Shown here piece after piece: positions 56,575 to 64,000 of a stretch of 64,000 nucleotides of DNA. The notes under the pieces were generated by a model that did not search any database, had not been told where the DNA came from, and was given only the letters and a program-made list of their open reading frames with translations. This DNA is from Enhydrobacter sp. (GTDB taxonomy: Bacteria; Pseudomonadota; Alphaproteobacteria; Reyranellales; Reyranellaceae): NCBI GenBank assembly GCA_025808875.1, contig CP075528.1, positions 2,354,473 through 2,418,472 on the forward strand. The letters run 5' to 3'. Both the position numbers and the translations under genes were made by a program. Position 1 is the first letter of the stretch, and every line of letters begins with the position of its first letter.

Positions 56575-57033
56575 ATGACCAAGGCGAAGAAGTTGACCGG
56601 TCAGCCGAAATTTACCTCCCTCGAAGAAGTGGAAGGTGAAGTACTGGCGACGCGGCCGGATGTTCGGAAAATTTGGGACGAAACGGCGTCGCGGCGATCA
56701 CTCAGCATGAAACTGGTCGGCCTGCGCAGAAGTGCAGGTTTGGCCCAGAGCGACATTGCTGCCCGCACCGGCTGGGACAAGGCGTTCGTTTCCAGGCTCG
56801 AGAGTGCGCGCGGCGGCTTTCCGGACATCGCTACCGTCAATCGCTACGCAGAAGTATGTGGGGCAACCGTGGGATTCGTGTTTGCCTCACCGATCGATGC
56901 GACTCACGTGCGCATCGTGGACGCCGTTGCCCTGGACTTCAAAGGAGGCGGAGCCCATCCGGATCCGTTCGAAGGGCTCAAAGACACGCAACTCGCCCTG
57001 AACGAAGCCTACGAGCGCGACGGGAGCGCCTGA
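56575..57033 (+). CDS. XRE-family helix-turn-helix protein
   Basis: A 152-residue protein whose HTH (about residues 44-98) reads MKLVGLRRSAGLAQSDIAAR, then TGWDKAFVSRLESARG, the Cro/CI-type fold common in HigA antitoxins. An N-terminal helical part TSLEEVEGEVLATRPDVRKIWD resembles the extension of HigA-like antitoxins. The C-terminal tail is acidic. It is the natural candidate for autoregulating the cassette through the inverted repeats upstream. Confidence 0.88.
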   Translation: MTKAKKLTGQPKFTSLEEVEGEVLATRPDVRKIWDETASRRSLSMKLVGLRRSAGLAQSDIAARTGWDKAFVSRLESARGGFPDIATVNRYAEVCGATVGFVFASPIDATHVRIVDAVALDFKGGGAHPDPFEGLKDTQLALNEAYERDGSA

Positions 57034-57038
57034 CGGGC

Positions 57039-57311
57039 ATGGACGTGGCAGCGAACGCATTGGGCTTCCTCGGAGTCGTGCTCCTCGCATTTCCGGCTTT
57101 CTATGCTGCGAGGTATGGCGTTCTGGTCGCCAAGCTGGCGAAGATCGCCCCTTTCGATCCGCTGTTGCGTGACAAGCACAAGGAAGCCATCGAGGGACTG
57201 AGGAACGCCCAGTCGGAATGGGGACCCGGTCTGAGCTGGTGCCTGAGAATCGGAACAGTGTTGGCTGGCGGCTCGTATTTCCTCCAGCTCGTGAAACCGA
57301 TTTTCTCCTGA
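57039..57311 (+). CDS. Small two-helix membrane protein
   Basis: A 90-residue protein with two hydrophobic segments: ALGFLGVVLLAFPAFYAARYG (about 6-26) and LRIGTVLAGGSYFLQLVKPIF at the end, with a charged middle. No family is recognised. It begins 5 bp after the XRE gene and ends the cassette. A membrane partner in a three-gene cassette is unlike a simple type II toxin-antitoxin pair. Confidence 0.65.
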   Translation: MDVAANALGFLGVVLLAFPAFYAARYGVLVAKLAKIAPFDPLLRDKHKEAIEGLRNAQSEWGPGLSWCLRIGTVLAGGSYFLQLVKPIFS

Positions 57312-57346
57312 TCTCCGATGAAGGGCAGATCGCCGAGCCGGCGTGG

Positions 57347-58144
57347 TCACCGCCCCGTCCATTCCGGCCCGGGCTTCTTGCCGACGAAGGCGTCGATACC
57401 GGCTCGCGCGTCCTCGGTCTGCAGTGCGTCCGCCATGAAGTCGGTGGCGAAGCCGTAGGCGCGCGCCACGTCCATTTCCATGTGCCTGTGGAACATCGCC
57501 TTGCCCGCCGCGATCTGGCCGGGCGGCTGGCTGGCGATGCGGTTGGCGAGATCGAGCGTCTCGCGATCGAGGTCGGCCGGCGCGACCACGCGGCTCACGA
57601 GGCCGTCGCGCAGCGCCGTCGCGGCATCGACGAACTGGCCGGTGAGCAGCATGTCGAGCGCACGCTTGGGGCCGACGGTGCGGCCGACCGCCACCGACGG
57701 CGTGCCGCAGAACAGGCCGTTGACGATGCCCGAGGTGGCGAAGGTCGCCGCGCTCGACGCGACGGCGAGGTCGCAGGCGGCGACGAGCTGGCAGCCGGCG
57801 GCCGTCGCCACCGCCTGGACCTTGGCGATCACCGGCTGCGGCAGGTTGCGGATCGCGAGCATCATCGCCGAGCAGCGCCGCACCAGATCGTGCGCGGCGT
57901 CGCGGCCGGCGAGTGCGGCGACCTCGCGCAGGTCGTGTCCCGTCGAGAAGGCGCGATCGCCCGCCGCCTCGACCACCACGCAGCGTACGCCGCGGTCCTT
58001 GGCGAGCTTGTCGAATTCCGCCTGCAGCGCGTCTATAAGCTCGCCCGAGAGGGCATTCATGGCGCGTGGACGGTTGAGGGTCAGGATGGCGACCCGACCC
58101 TCGTCGCGTCGCAGCAGGACCGGTTCGTTGGGAGCGGCTGACAT
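57347..58144 (-). CDS. Enoyl-CoA hydratase/isomerase family protein
   Basis: A 265-residue crotonase-fold protein. The oxyanion-hole segments are DRAFSTGHDLREVAAL and ACDLAVASSAATFATSG with NGLFCGTP. The first catalytic glutamate of true hydratases is not evident at the usual site, so another reaction in the crotonase family is possible. It is divergent from the next thioesterase by 33 bp, and both act on CoA thioesters. Confidence 0.88.
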   Translation of the reverse strand: MSAAPNEPVLLRRDEGRVAILTLNRPRAMNALSGELIDALQAEFDKLAKDRGVRCVVVEAAGDRAFSTGHDLREVAALAGRDAAHDLVRRCSAMMLAIRNLPQPVIAKVQAVATAAGCQLVAACDLAVASSAATFATSGIVNGLFCGTPSVAVGRTVGPKRALDMLLTGQFVDAATALRDGLVSRVVAPADLDRETLDLANRIASQPPGQIAAGKAMFHRHMEMDVARAYGFATDFMADALQTEDARAGIDAFVGKKPGPEWTGR

Positions 58145-58177
58145 GACGCCAGTGTACGGGATGAGGGGAGGGGCGTC

Positions 58178-58594
58178 ATGCCGGCGATGACTGTCGATGC
58201 ACTGCACAGGTTCCTCAAGGAGGCGTTCCCGCAGGCGCCGCAGGGCATCTCGATCGAGCATCTCACCGACACGACGATCCGGGTGCGCCAGAAGACGGCG
58301 GAGCGGCATTTGCGTCCGGGCGGCACGATCTCCGGGCCGACCCTGATGGCGATGGTCGATTGCGGCTTCTATCTGCTGCTGCTCGGGCGGCTCGGTCCGG
58401 TCGCGCTGGCGGTGACGACCAACCTCAACATCAACTTCATGCGCAAGCCCGAGCCCGCCGATCTGCTGGGCGAGGGCCGGCTGATGAAGCTCGGCAAGAC
58501 GCTGGCGGTCGGCGACTTCACGATCTGGAGCGAAGGCAAGGTCGACCCCGTGGCGCACGCCACCGTCACCTATGCGATTCCGCCACGGTCCTAG
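58178..58594 (+). CDS. Hotdog-fold thioesterase, PaaI-like
   Basis: A 138-residue hotdog protein. The hotdog helix is RPGGTISGPTLMAMVDCGFYLLLL, in which the HGG of PaaI is replaced by SGP, so the active site differs from the other hotdog gene here. NLNINFMRKPEPADLLGEG follows. GGGAGGGG lies before the ATG. Its stop is followed at once by the second repeat copy. Confidence 0.85.
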   Translation: MPAMTVDALHRFLKEAFPQAPQGISIEHLTDTTIRVRQKTAERHLRPGGTISGPTLMAMVDCGFYLLLLGRLGPVALAVTTNLNINFMRKPEPADLLGEGRLMKLGKTLAVGDFTIWSEGKVDPVAHATVTYAIPPRS

Positions 58595-58679
58595 GTCGTG
58601 CTGAGCGGAGCGAAGGACCTGGCAGGGTGGTCAACGGAGGTGGGGTCAGCGTGGGACCCTTCGCTTCGCTCAGGATGAC
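58595..58679. repeat. Intergenic inverted repeat, copy 2
   Basis: A left arm GTCGTGCTGAGCGGAGCGAA then GGACCT (58595-58620) faces a right arm GGGACCCTTCGCTTCGCTCA then GGATGAC (58653-58679). It is clearly related to the element at 55434-55519, with the same outer ends and similar length. In this position, directly after a stop codon, it could also end transcription. Confidence 0.85.
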
Positions 58680-58701
58680 AAGTGGGAGCAGGGCAATAAG
58701 A

Positions 58702-58739
58702 TGAGGTATTATAATACCTCACATCTAACACGCTATAAT
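58702..58739 (+). promoter_or_regulatory. Palindrome and promoter of rplM-rpsI
   Basis: A perfect 20-bp palindrome TGAGGTATTATAATACCTCA (58702-58721) lies 13 bp before a perfect -10 hexamer TATAAT (58734-58739), about 75 bp before rplM. The palindrome itself holds another TATAAT in its centre. It overlaps the expected -35 region, so a dimeric regulator bound here would affect the ribosomal operon. No named box is assigned. Confidence 0.7.
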
Positions 58740-58813
58740 ATAGACATCTTTTCTCATGATTTGACATTCCACGGCGGCATCCCCATAAGCGCCCGCTCAC
58801 GGAAGAAAGACCC

Positions 58814-59293
58814 ATGCAGACCCTCACCAACCAGACCCGCAGCGCCAAGGCTGCCGACGTGCAGAAGAAGTGGGTGCTGATCGACGCCGACGGGCTGGTG
58901 CTCGGCCGGCTGGCCACGATCATCGCCATGCGCCTGCGCGGCAAGCACAAGCCGACCTTCACCCCGCACGTCGATTGCGGCGACAACATCGTCGTCATCA
59001 ATGCCGAGAAGGTGCGCCTGACCGGCCGCAAGGCCGAGCGCGAAGTCTTCTATTGGCACACCGGCCATCCTGGCGGCATCAAGGGCGAGACCCTCGGCAA
59101 GCGCCTGGAAGGCCGCTTTCCCGAGCGCGTCATCGTCAAGGCCGTCGAGCGCATGATCACCCGCGGTCCGCTCGGCCGCGCGCAGATGAAGAACCTGCGC
59201 GTCTACAAGGGCCCGAACCACGAGCACGAGGCGCAGCAGCCCGAGAAGCTCGACGTCGCCGCGATGAACCGCAAGAATTCGAGGATCGGCTGA
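58814..59293 (+). CDS. rplM: 50S ribosomal protein L13
   Basis: A 159-residue L13. Family stretches are [55 protein letters not shown] and [33 protein letters not shown] sequence precedes the ATG. It is the first gene of the usual L13-S9 pair, 1 bp before rpsI. Confidence 0.98.
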   Translation: MQTLTNQTRSAKAADVQKKWVLIDADGLVLGRLATIIAMRLRGKHKPTFTPHVDCGDNIVVINAEKVRLTGRKAEREVFYWHTGHPGGIKGETLGKRLEGRFPERVIVKAVERMITRGPLGRAQMKNLRVYKGPNHEHEAQQPEKLDVAAMNRKNSRIG

Positions 59294-59294
59294 T

Positions 59295-59777
59295 ATGGCT
59301 ACCGAACTTTCGTCCTTTGCCGAACTGAAGAAGGCGCCGATTGCCGGCGTCGAGGCGCCCGCTCCGGTGCGCGAGAAGGAAGTCGACGGGCAGGGCCGCG
59401 CCTACGCCACGGGCCGGCGCAAGAACGCCGTCGCCCGCGTGTGGGTCAAGCTCGGCACCGGCAAGATCACGGTGAACGGCCGCGACCAGAAGGTCTATTT
59501 CGCGCGCCCGACCCAGCAGATGGTGATCCAGCAGCCGTTCGACGTCAGCCAGCGCAACGGCCAGTTCGACGTGATCGCCACGGTGTCCGGCGGCGGCCTG
59601 TCGGGCCAGGCCGGCGCGGTGCGCCACGGCATCGCCCAGGCGCTCTCCAAGTTCGAGCCGGCGCTGCGCAGCGCCCTGAAGTCGAGCGGCTTCCTGACGC
59701 GCGACAGCCGCGTGGTCGAGCGCAAGAAGTACGGTCGCGCCGGCGCCCGCCGCCGCTTCCAGTTCTCCAAGCGTTAA
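59295..59777 (+). CDS. rpsI: 30S ribosomal protein S9
   Basis: A 160-residue S9 with an N-terminal extension of about 35 residues, common in alphaproteobacteria. The core starts [21 protein letters not shown], includes [19 protein letters not shown] and ends with the basic tail [17 protein letters not shown], which contacts P-site tRNA. Confidence 0.98.
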   Translation: MATELSSFAELKKAPIAGVEAPAPVREKEVDGQGRAYATGRRKNAVARVWVKLGTGKITVNGRDQKVYFARPTQQMVIQQPFDVSQRNGQFDVIATVSGGGLSGQAGAVRHGIAQALSKFEPALRSALKSSGFLTRDSRVVERKKYGRAGARRRFQFSKR

Positions 59778-59788
59778 GCCGAGAGGCG

Positions 59789-60328
59789 ATGGCCGGCCTG
59801 ATCGTTCCCTTCAACGGCATTTTGCCGAAGGTCGACGGGTCGGCATTCATCGCCGCCAATGCCACCCTGGTCGGCGACGTCACGATCGGCGCGAGGTGCG
59901 GCATCTGGTTCGGCGCGGTGCTGCGCGCCGACGGCCCGCCGATCCGGATCGGCGACGGCTCCAACATCCAGGACGGCACGGTGATCCACATCGCCGCGCG
60001 CGGTGTCGGCACGACGGTCGGCTGCAACGTCACGGTCGGCCACATGGCGCTGCTGCACGCCTGCGAAGTGCAGGACGACGCCTTCATCGGCATGCACTCG
60101 ACCGTGCTCGACGAGGCGGTGGTCGAGACCGGGGCGATGGTCGCGGCCGGCGCCGTGGTGACGCCGCGCAAGATCGTGCGCAAGGGCGAGCTGTGGGCCG
60201 GCAATCCCGCGGTCAAGATGCGCGACATCGAGGAGCGGGACATCGAGCGCTTCCGGCGTTCGGCCGCCAACTACGTCGCGCTCGCCCAGACCTATCTCGC
60301 CCAGCAACGGCCCAGGGCGGCGGAGTAG
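59789..60328 (+). CDS. Gamma-class carbonic anhydrase-like protein
   Basis: A 179-residue left-handed beta-helix protein with hexapeptide repeats. Zinc histidines are placed as in gamma carbonic anhydrases: VIHIAARG, NVTVGHMALLHACEV (two His). IWFGAVLRADGPPIRIGDGSNIQDG is also typical. The proton-shuttle glutamates of Cam are not evident, so it belongs to the CamH/YrdA-like group and enzymatic activity is unsure. It lies 11 bp after rpsI. Confidence 0.9.
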   Translation: MAGLIVPFNGILPKVDGSAFIAANATLVGDVTIGARCGIWFGAVLRADGPPIRIGDGSNIQDGTVIHIAARGVGTTVGCNVTVGHMALLHACEVQDDAFIGMHSTVLDEAVVETGAMVAAGAVVTPRKIVRKGELWAGNPAVKMRDIEERDIERFRRSAANYVALAQTYLAQQRPRAAE

Positions 60329-60335
60329 GGCGGGC

Positions 60336-61895
60336 GTGATCGCCCGCGAATACGACTACATCGTCGTCGGCGCCGGATCGGCCGGCGCCGTGCTGGCGGC
60401 GCGCTTGAGCGAGGATCCGGCCGTGCGCGTGCTGCTGCTCGAGGCGGGCCGCGACTTCCGTTCGGCCGAGACGCCCGAGCACATTCGCATCCCCAATCCG
60501 ATGCGGGCGATCGCCGACGACGGCTATCGCTGGCCGACCCTGATGGCGCGCCGCACCGAGCGGCAGGAGCCGAAGCTCCTTTGGCGCGGCCGGGCTGTTG
60601 GCGGCAGCTCGACCATCAATGGGCAGATCGCCATCCGCGGCGTGCCCGACGATTTCGAGCGCTGGCGGGAGATGGGCTGCGCCGGCTGGGGCTGGCCCGA
60701 GGTGCTGCCCTACTTCAACAGGCTCGAGACGGACGTCAATTTCGGCGACGCGCCGTACCACGGCAATTCCGGCCCGATCCCGGTTTACCGTGCGCCGGTT
60801 CACGATTGGGGTGCGGTCGATCGGGCGCTCAAGGACGCGGCCATCGGTCTCGGCTACGGCTGGTGCGAGGATCACAACGCGCCGGCCGGCACCGGCGCCT
60901 CGCCCTACGCCATCAACAGCCGCGCCGGCGTGCGCGTCTCGACCAACGACGGCTATCTCGAGCCGGCGCGCGGCAGGGCCAACCTGCGGATCGTCGGCAA
61001 CGCACTTGTGTCGACGCTTCAGTTCGAGGGCAACCGGCCGCATGCCAGCGGCGTGCGGGTGAGCGTCGACGGCCAGGTCTTCACGCCGCGCGCCACCCGC
61101 GAGGTGCTGTTGTGCGCCGGCGCCATCCATTCGCCGGCCGTGCTCCAGCGTTCGGGCATCGGGCCCGCCGCGCTGCTGAAGTCGCTCGGCATCGCCGTGA
61201 TCGCCGACCTGCCGACGGGCGAGAACCTGCTCGATCATCCGGCGATGACGCTCTACCTGCATCTTGGGGACGGGGCGCGCGTCGGCACCATGATGCACCG
61301 GCACACCAATTGCTGCCTGCGCTACTCGTCCGGCCTCGGCGGTGCCGGCGAGAACGACATGATCGTCATTGCCGGCAACCTCGTGTCGCTGGGCGGCGGC
61401 GACACGTCGAAGGGCCGGCTGGTCGTCTCGGTCTACCAGGCGTTCAGCCAGGGCAGGGTGGCGATCACGACCGCCGACCCGGCGATCGATCCACGGATCG
61501 ACGAGCGCATGCTGTCGGACGAACGCGACCTCGTGCGCATGCGCGACGGCGTGCGCCGCCTGCGCGCGCTGGGACGGCACGACGCCGTTCGCGCCATCAC
61601 GACGCGGGTCGACTACGGCATGACGGGCCGATCGATCGAGGAGGAGATGAGTCCGGCGGAGATCGACGACTGGATGTTCGCCGAGTGCTCCGACGCCCAG
61701 CACGCCAGCGGGACCTGCCGCATGGGACCGCGCGACGCGGCGACGTCCGTCGTCGATCCCGAGTGCCGCGTGATCGGCGTGTCGGGGCTGCGCGTGATCG
61801 ACGCCTCGGTCATGCCCGAGGTGGTGCGCGCCAACACGCATCTCACGACGGTGATGATCGCCGAGAGGATGGCCGACCGGCTGAGGCGCGGCTGA
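60336..61895 (+). CDS. GMC family FAD oxidoreductase
   Basis: A 519-residue glucose-methanol-choline oxidoreductase. The FAD fold is DYIVVGAGSAGAVLAARLSE (residues 7-26). GGSSTINGQIAIRG is the GMC signature 1, and EVLLCAGAIHSPAVLQRSGIG signature 2. The C-terminal catalytic pair is the His of QHASGTCRMG and an Asn/His in RANTHLTTVMIAE. It oxidises an alcohol or choline-like substrate. The start is a GTG at 60336, only 7 bp after the carbonic anhydrase gene. Confidence 0.92.
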   Translation: MIAREYDYIVVGAGSAGAVLAARLSEDPAVRVLLLEAGRDFRSAETPEHIRIPNPMRAIADDGYRWPTLMARRTERQEPKLLWRGRAVGGSSTINGQIAIRGVPDDFERWREMGCAGWGWPEVLPYFNRLETDVNFGDAPYHGNSGPIPVYRAPVHDWGAVDRALKDAAIGLGYGWCEDHNAPAGTGASPYAINSRAGVRVSTNDGYLEPARGRANLRIVGNALVSTLQFEGNRPHASGVRVSVDGQVFTPRATREVLLCAGAIHSPAVLQRSGIGPAALLKSLGIAVIADLPTGENLLDHPAMTLYLHLGDGARVGTMMHRHTNCCLRYSSGLGGAGENDMIVIAGNLVSLGGGDTSKGRLVVSVYQAFSQGRVAITTADPAIDPRIDERMLSDERDLVRMRDGVRRLRALGRHDAVRAITTRVDYGMTGRSIEEEMSPAEIDDWMFAECSDAQHASGTCRMGPRDAATSVVDPECRVIGVSGLRVIDASVMPEVVRANTHLTTVMIAERMADRLRRG

Positions 61896-61937
61896 CGGTT
61901 CGATGCGGCAGCGCGCGACCCAAGCCCTGGCTTTGGC

Positions 61938-63764
61938 TCAGTCGATCAGCCGCACCTTGACGTACGATCCCGGCGCGTCCTCGATCGCCGGCAGGCCGCC
62001 GGTGCCCGGCACGCGTGCCGGCACCTTCGTTCCCGACTTCTCCGACAGCCACGCGTCCCAGTCGTTCCACCACGAGCCGGGGAACTCCCTGGCCGCGGCC
62101 TGCCATTCGGCGAGCGTCGGCGGGTTCTTCGCGGTTTCATTCAGCCAATGCTGGTATTTCTTCGCGTGCGGCGGATTGACGACGCCGGCGATGTGGCCGG
62201 AGCCCGCCAGCATGAAGCGGACCGGCCCCGAGAAGAGCTGCGTTGCCTTGTAGACCGACCTGGCCGGCGCGATGTGATCCTCCTTGCCGGCCTGCAGGTA
62301 GACGGGGATCGACACCTTGCGCAGATCGATCGGCACGTTGTCGATCACGAGGCCACCCGGCTGCACCAGCAGGTTCTTCTGGTACATGTTGCGCAGGTAG
62401 TAGCTGTGCATGGCCGCCGGCAGGCGCGTGGCGTCGGCGTTCCAGAACAGCAGGTCGAAGGGGAAGGGATCCTTGCCCATCAGGTAGTTGTTGACCACGA
62501 ACGACCAGATCAGGTCGTTGGCGCGCAGCATGTTGAAGGTCGTCGCCATCTCGGTGCCGTCGAGATAGCCCTTCTTCTCCATCACCTGCTCGATGCCGGC
62601 GAGCTGATCCTCGTCGATGAAGACGCCGAGCTCGCCGGGTTCGGTGAAGTCGACCTGGGCGGTGAAGAACGTGCAGGCGGCGATGCGGTCGTCCTGTCGC
62701 GCCGCCATGTAGGCCAGCGTCGTCGCCATCAAGGTGCCGCCGATGCAGTAGCCGATGGCGGACACGCGCCGCTCGCCGGTCGCCTTCTCGATGGCATCGA
62801 GGGCGGCGAGCGGGCCGCGCTTCATGTACTCCTCGAAGCCGAGCTGGGTCAGCTTCTCGTCCGGGTTGACCCACGAGATGACGAACACGGTGTAGCCGCG
62901 CTCGGTCGCCCACTTGATGAAGGAGTTCTCGGGCTTGAGATCGAGGATGTAGAACTTGTTGATCCAGGGTGGCACGATCAGCAGCGGCATCTGCCAGACT
63001 TCTTCCGTGCGCGGCGCGTACTGGATGAGCTGCATCAGCTCGTTCTGGTAGACCACCTTGCCGGGCGAGGTCGCGACGTTCCCGCCGACCTTGAATGCGT
63101 TCATGTCGGTCTGGCGGATCGCCAGCCGGCCCTTGCCGCGCTCGAGGTCGGTCAGCAGGTTCTGCAGGCCCTTGACGAGGTTCTCGCCCTTGCTCTCCAT
63201 CGTCGCCTTGACGACCTGGGGGTTGGTCAGCGCGAAATTGCTGGGCGACATCGCGTCCATGAACTGGCGGGTGTAGAAGTCGACCTTCTGCGCGGTCTTG
63301 TCGTCGACGCCTTCGACGTCCTTGACGGTATGCTGCAGCCAGCGTGCCGTCAGCAGATAGGACTGCTTGAGGTAGTCGAAGACCACCTCGTCCTTCCACG
63401 CCGGATCGTTGAAGCGCTTGTCGCCCTTGGCGGGTTCGGCGACGGGCTCGACCTTCTGGCCCATCATGCGTTGCGCCGTGACCTGCCAGAGCTGCATGTA
63501 CTGCGTCCACAACTCCATCTGCGCCTGCAGGAGCTTGTTGGGGTCGGCCAGCATCCTGGCCGTGAAGTCCATGAAGGTCTGGGTGAGCTTGAGTGGATCG
63601 GCGGGTTGCGTGCCGTCGGCCTGGTAGCGCTCGGCGAAGTCCTTCAGCAGCTTCTGGCTGCGCTCGGCGATATCCTGAAAGGCGGCCTGCATTTTCTCCT
63701 GCTCGGCCGGCGTGAGGCCGGGGAGGGTGCCTGGCGTGGACCGTGGGGACGACGTCTCGGACAT
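61938..63764 (-). CDS. phaC: Class I poly(3-hydroxyalkanoate) synthase
   Basis: A 608-residue PHA synthase that polymerises 3-hydroxyacyl-CoA into storage polyester on the granule surface. The lipase-like box is SAIGYCIGGTLMA with the catalytic cysteine. The general base histidine is in GSGHIAGVVNPP and the aspartate in the AGKEDHIAPA region. The N-terminal domain (to about residue 190) is the variable helical part. AAAGGGAA lies 5-6 nt before the ATG at 63764; an ATG at 63785 has no such site. Class I is supported by length and lack of an adjacent phaE or phaR. Confidence 0.95.
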   Translation of the reverse strand: MSETSSPRSTPGTLPGLTPAEQEKMQAAFQDIAERSQKLLKDFAERYQADGTQPADPLKLTQTFMDFTARMLADPNKLLQAQMELWTQYMQLWQVTAQRMMGQKVEPVAEPAKGDKRFNDPAWKDEVVFDYLKQSYLLTARWLQHTVKDVEGVDDKTAQKVDFYTRQFMDAMSPSNFALTNPQVVKATMESKGENLVKGLQNLLTDLERGKGRLAIRQTDMNAFKVGGNVATSPGKVVYQNELMQLIQYAPRTEEVWQMPLLIVPPWINKFYILDLKPENSFIKWATERGYTVFVISWVNPDEKLTQLGFEEYMKRGPLAALDAIEKATGERRVSAIGYCIGGTLMATTLAYMAARQDDRIAACTFFTAQVDFTEPGELGVFIDEDQLAGIEQVMEKKGYLDGTEMATTFNMLRANDLIWSFVVNNYLMGKDPFPFDLLFWNADATRLPAAMHSYYLRNMYQKNLLVQPGGLVIDNVPIDLRKVSIPVYLQAGKEDHIAPARSVYKATQLFSGPVRFMLAGSGHIAGVVNPPHAKKYQHWLNETAKNPPTLAEWQAAAREFPGSWWNDWDAWLSEKSGTKVPARVPGTGGLPAIEDAPGSYVKVRLID

Positions 63765-63935
63765 GCGTTTCCCTTTACGAATCATTGGCTTTGCCGCGTT
63801 TCTTGCGGTATTTTCAGCGGCCCGGTAATGAACCGTCGGGCATTTTCCCGGATCGCCTAGCCTTCCCCCTTAGGTAGGCTGCGACAACCCGGGGGTCAAT
63901 TTTCCTCTCGGGCTTCGCTAGACACGAGGAGCGGG

Positions 63936-64000
63936 ATGCGAGGGCACAAGGGCATGATTGGTAGGATGCGTTTGTCTGGCCTGCTTGCGGGCGTGTCGGC
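63936..64000 (+). CDS. Start of a gene cut by the right edge
   Basis: An ATG at 63936 preceded by GAGGAG (63926-63931) opens a frame that runs off the window. The visible residues, MRGHKGMIGRMRLSGLLAGV, are basic and then hydrophobic, like the n- and h-regions of a signal peptide. It is divergent from phaC, about 170 bp away. The product cannot be named. Confidence 0.45.
   Translation, partial: MRGHKGMIGRMRLSGLLAGVS

Overview
The window is high-GC chromosomal DNA from an alphaproteobacterium. The gene orders rne-amidase, nrdR-ribD-ribE-ribBX-ribH-nusB-thiL, hppA next to bamE, and CBP3 chaperone-DUF177-rpmF-plsX-fabH-ihfA-merR-tRNA-Pro are typical of Rhodospirillales and Rhizobiales relatives. 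The metabolic load (Liv transporter, Rieske oxygenases, several LLM flavoenzymes, PHA synthase) suggests a free-living soil or water organism. A Reyranella-like or other Rhodospirillales genus is plausible, but that is inference.

Layout. 1-6200: a DUF4062-like protein cut by the left edge, an M20 dipeptidase, a YghU-type GST, an SDR, an FAD amine-oxidase-like enzyme and small envelope proteins. 6200-12400: RNase E with a long S1 insertion, cell-wall amidase, a beta-lactamase-fold serine hydrolase and small unknowns. 12377-15746 (minus): a four-gene operon for a thioredoxin-reductase-like flavoprotein, a UGSC-family selenoprotein whose in-frame TGA reads as selenocysteine, and two tandem paralogues of unknown function. 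15861-21234 (plus, divergent): a complete Liv-type ABC importer with a small membrane protein. 21397-28425: rpiB, glyA, nrdR, riboflavin genes, nusB and thiL. 28496-37668: an MFS protein, H+-pyrophosphatase, bamE, the rpmF-plsX-fabH-ihfA-merR block and tRNA-Pro(GGG).

37753-48307: an MFS protein, a GST, two tandem Rieske oxygenases sharing a 463-bp almost identical block, a minus-strand chain RR-HK-lactonase-metY with stop/start overlaps, and a divergent DegP protease. 48578-55425: three LLM monooxygenases, an Old Yellow Enzyme homologue, a class II aldolase, a CoA-binding protein, and an MntA-HepT toxin-antitoxin pair whose HepT gene carries a one-base frameshift. 55434-58679: two copies of an intergenic inverted repeat flank two hotdog thioesterases, an enoyl-CoA hydratase and an AT-richer three-gene cassette (unknown protein, XRE regulator, two-helix membrane protein). 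58702-64000: a palindrome-bearing promoter ahead of rplM-rpsI, gamma carbonic anhydrase, a GMC oxidoreductase, class I PHA synthase and the start of a gene leaving the right edge.

The most notable system is the selenoprotein operon at 12377-15746. A standard gene caller would split the selenoprotein at the TGA. A compact bacterial SECIS-like hairpin lies directly after that codon, and the neighbours suggest an NADPH- or thiol-linked redox pathway that no familiar name covers. No CRISPR array, IS element, prophage or rRNA operon was seen.
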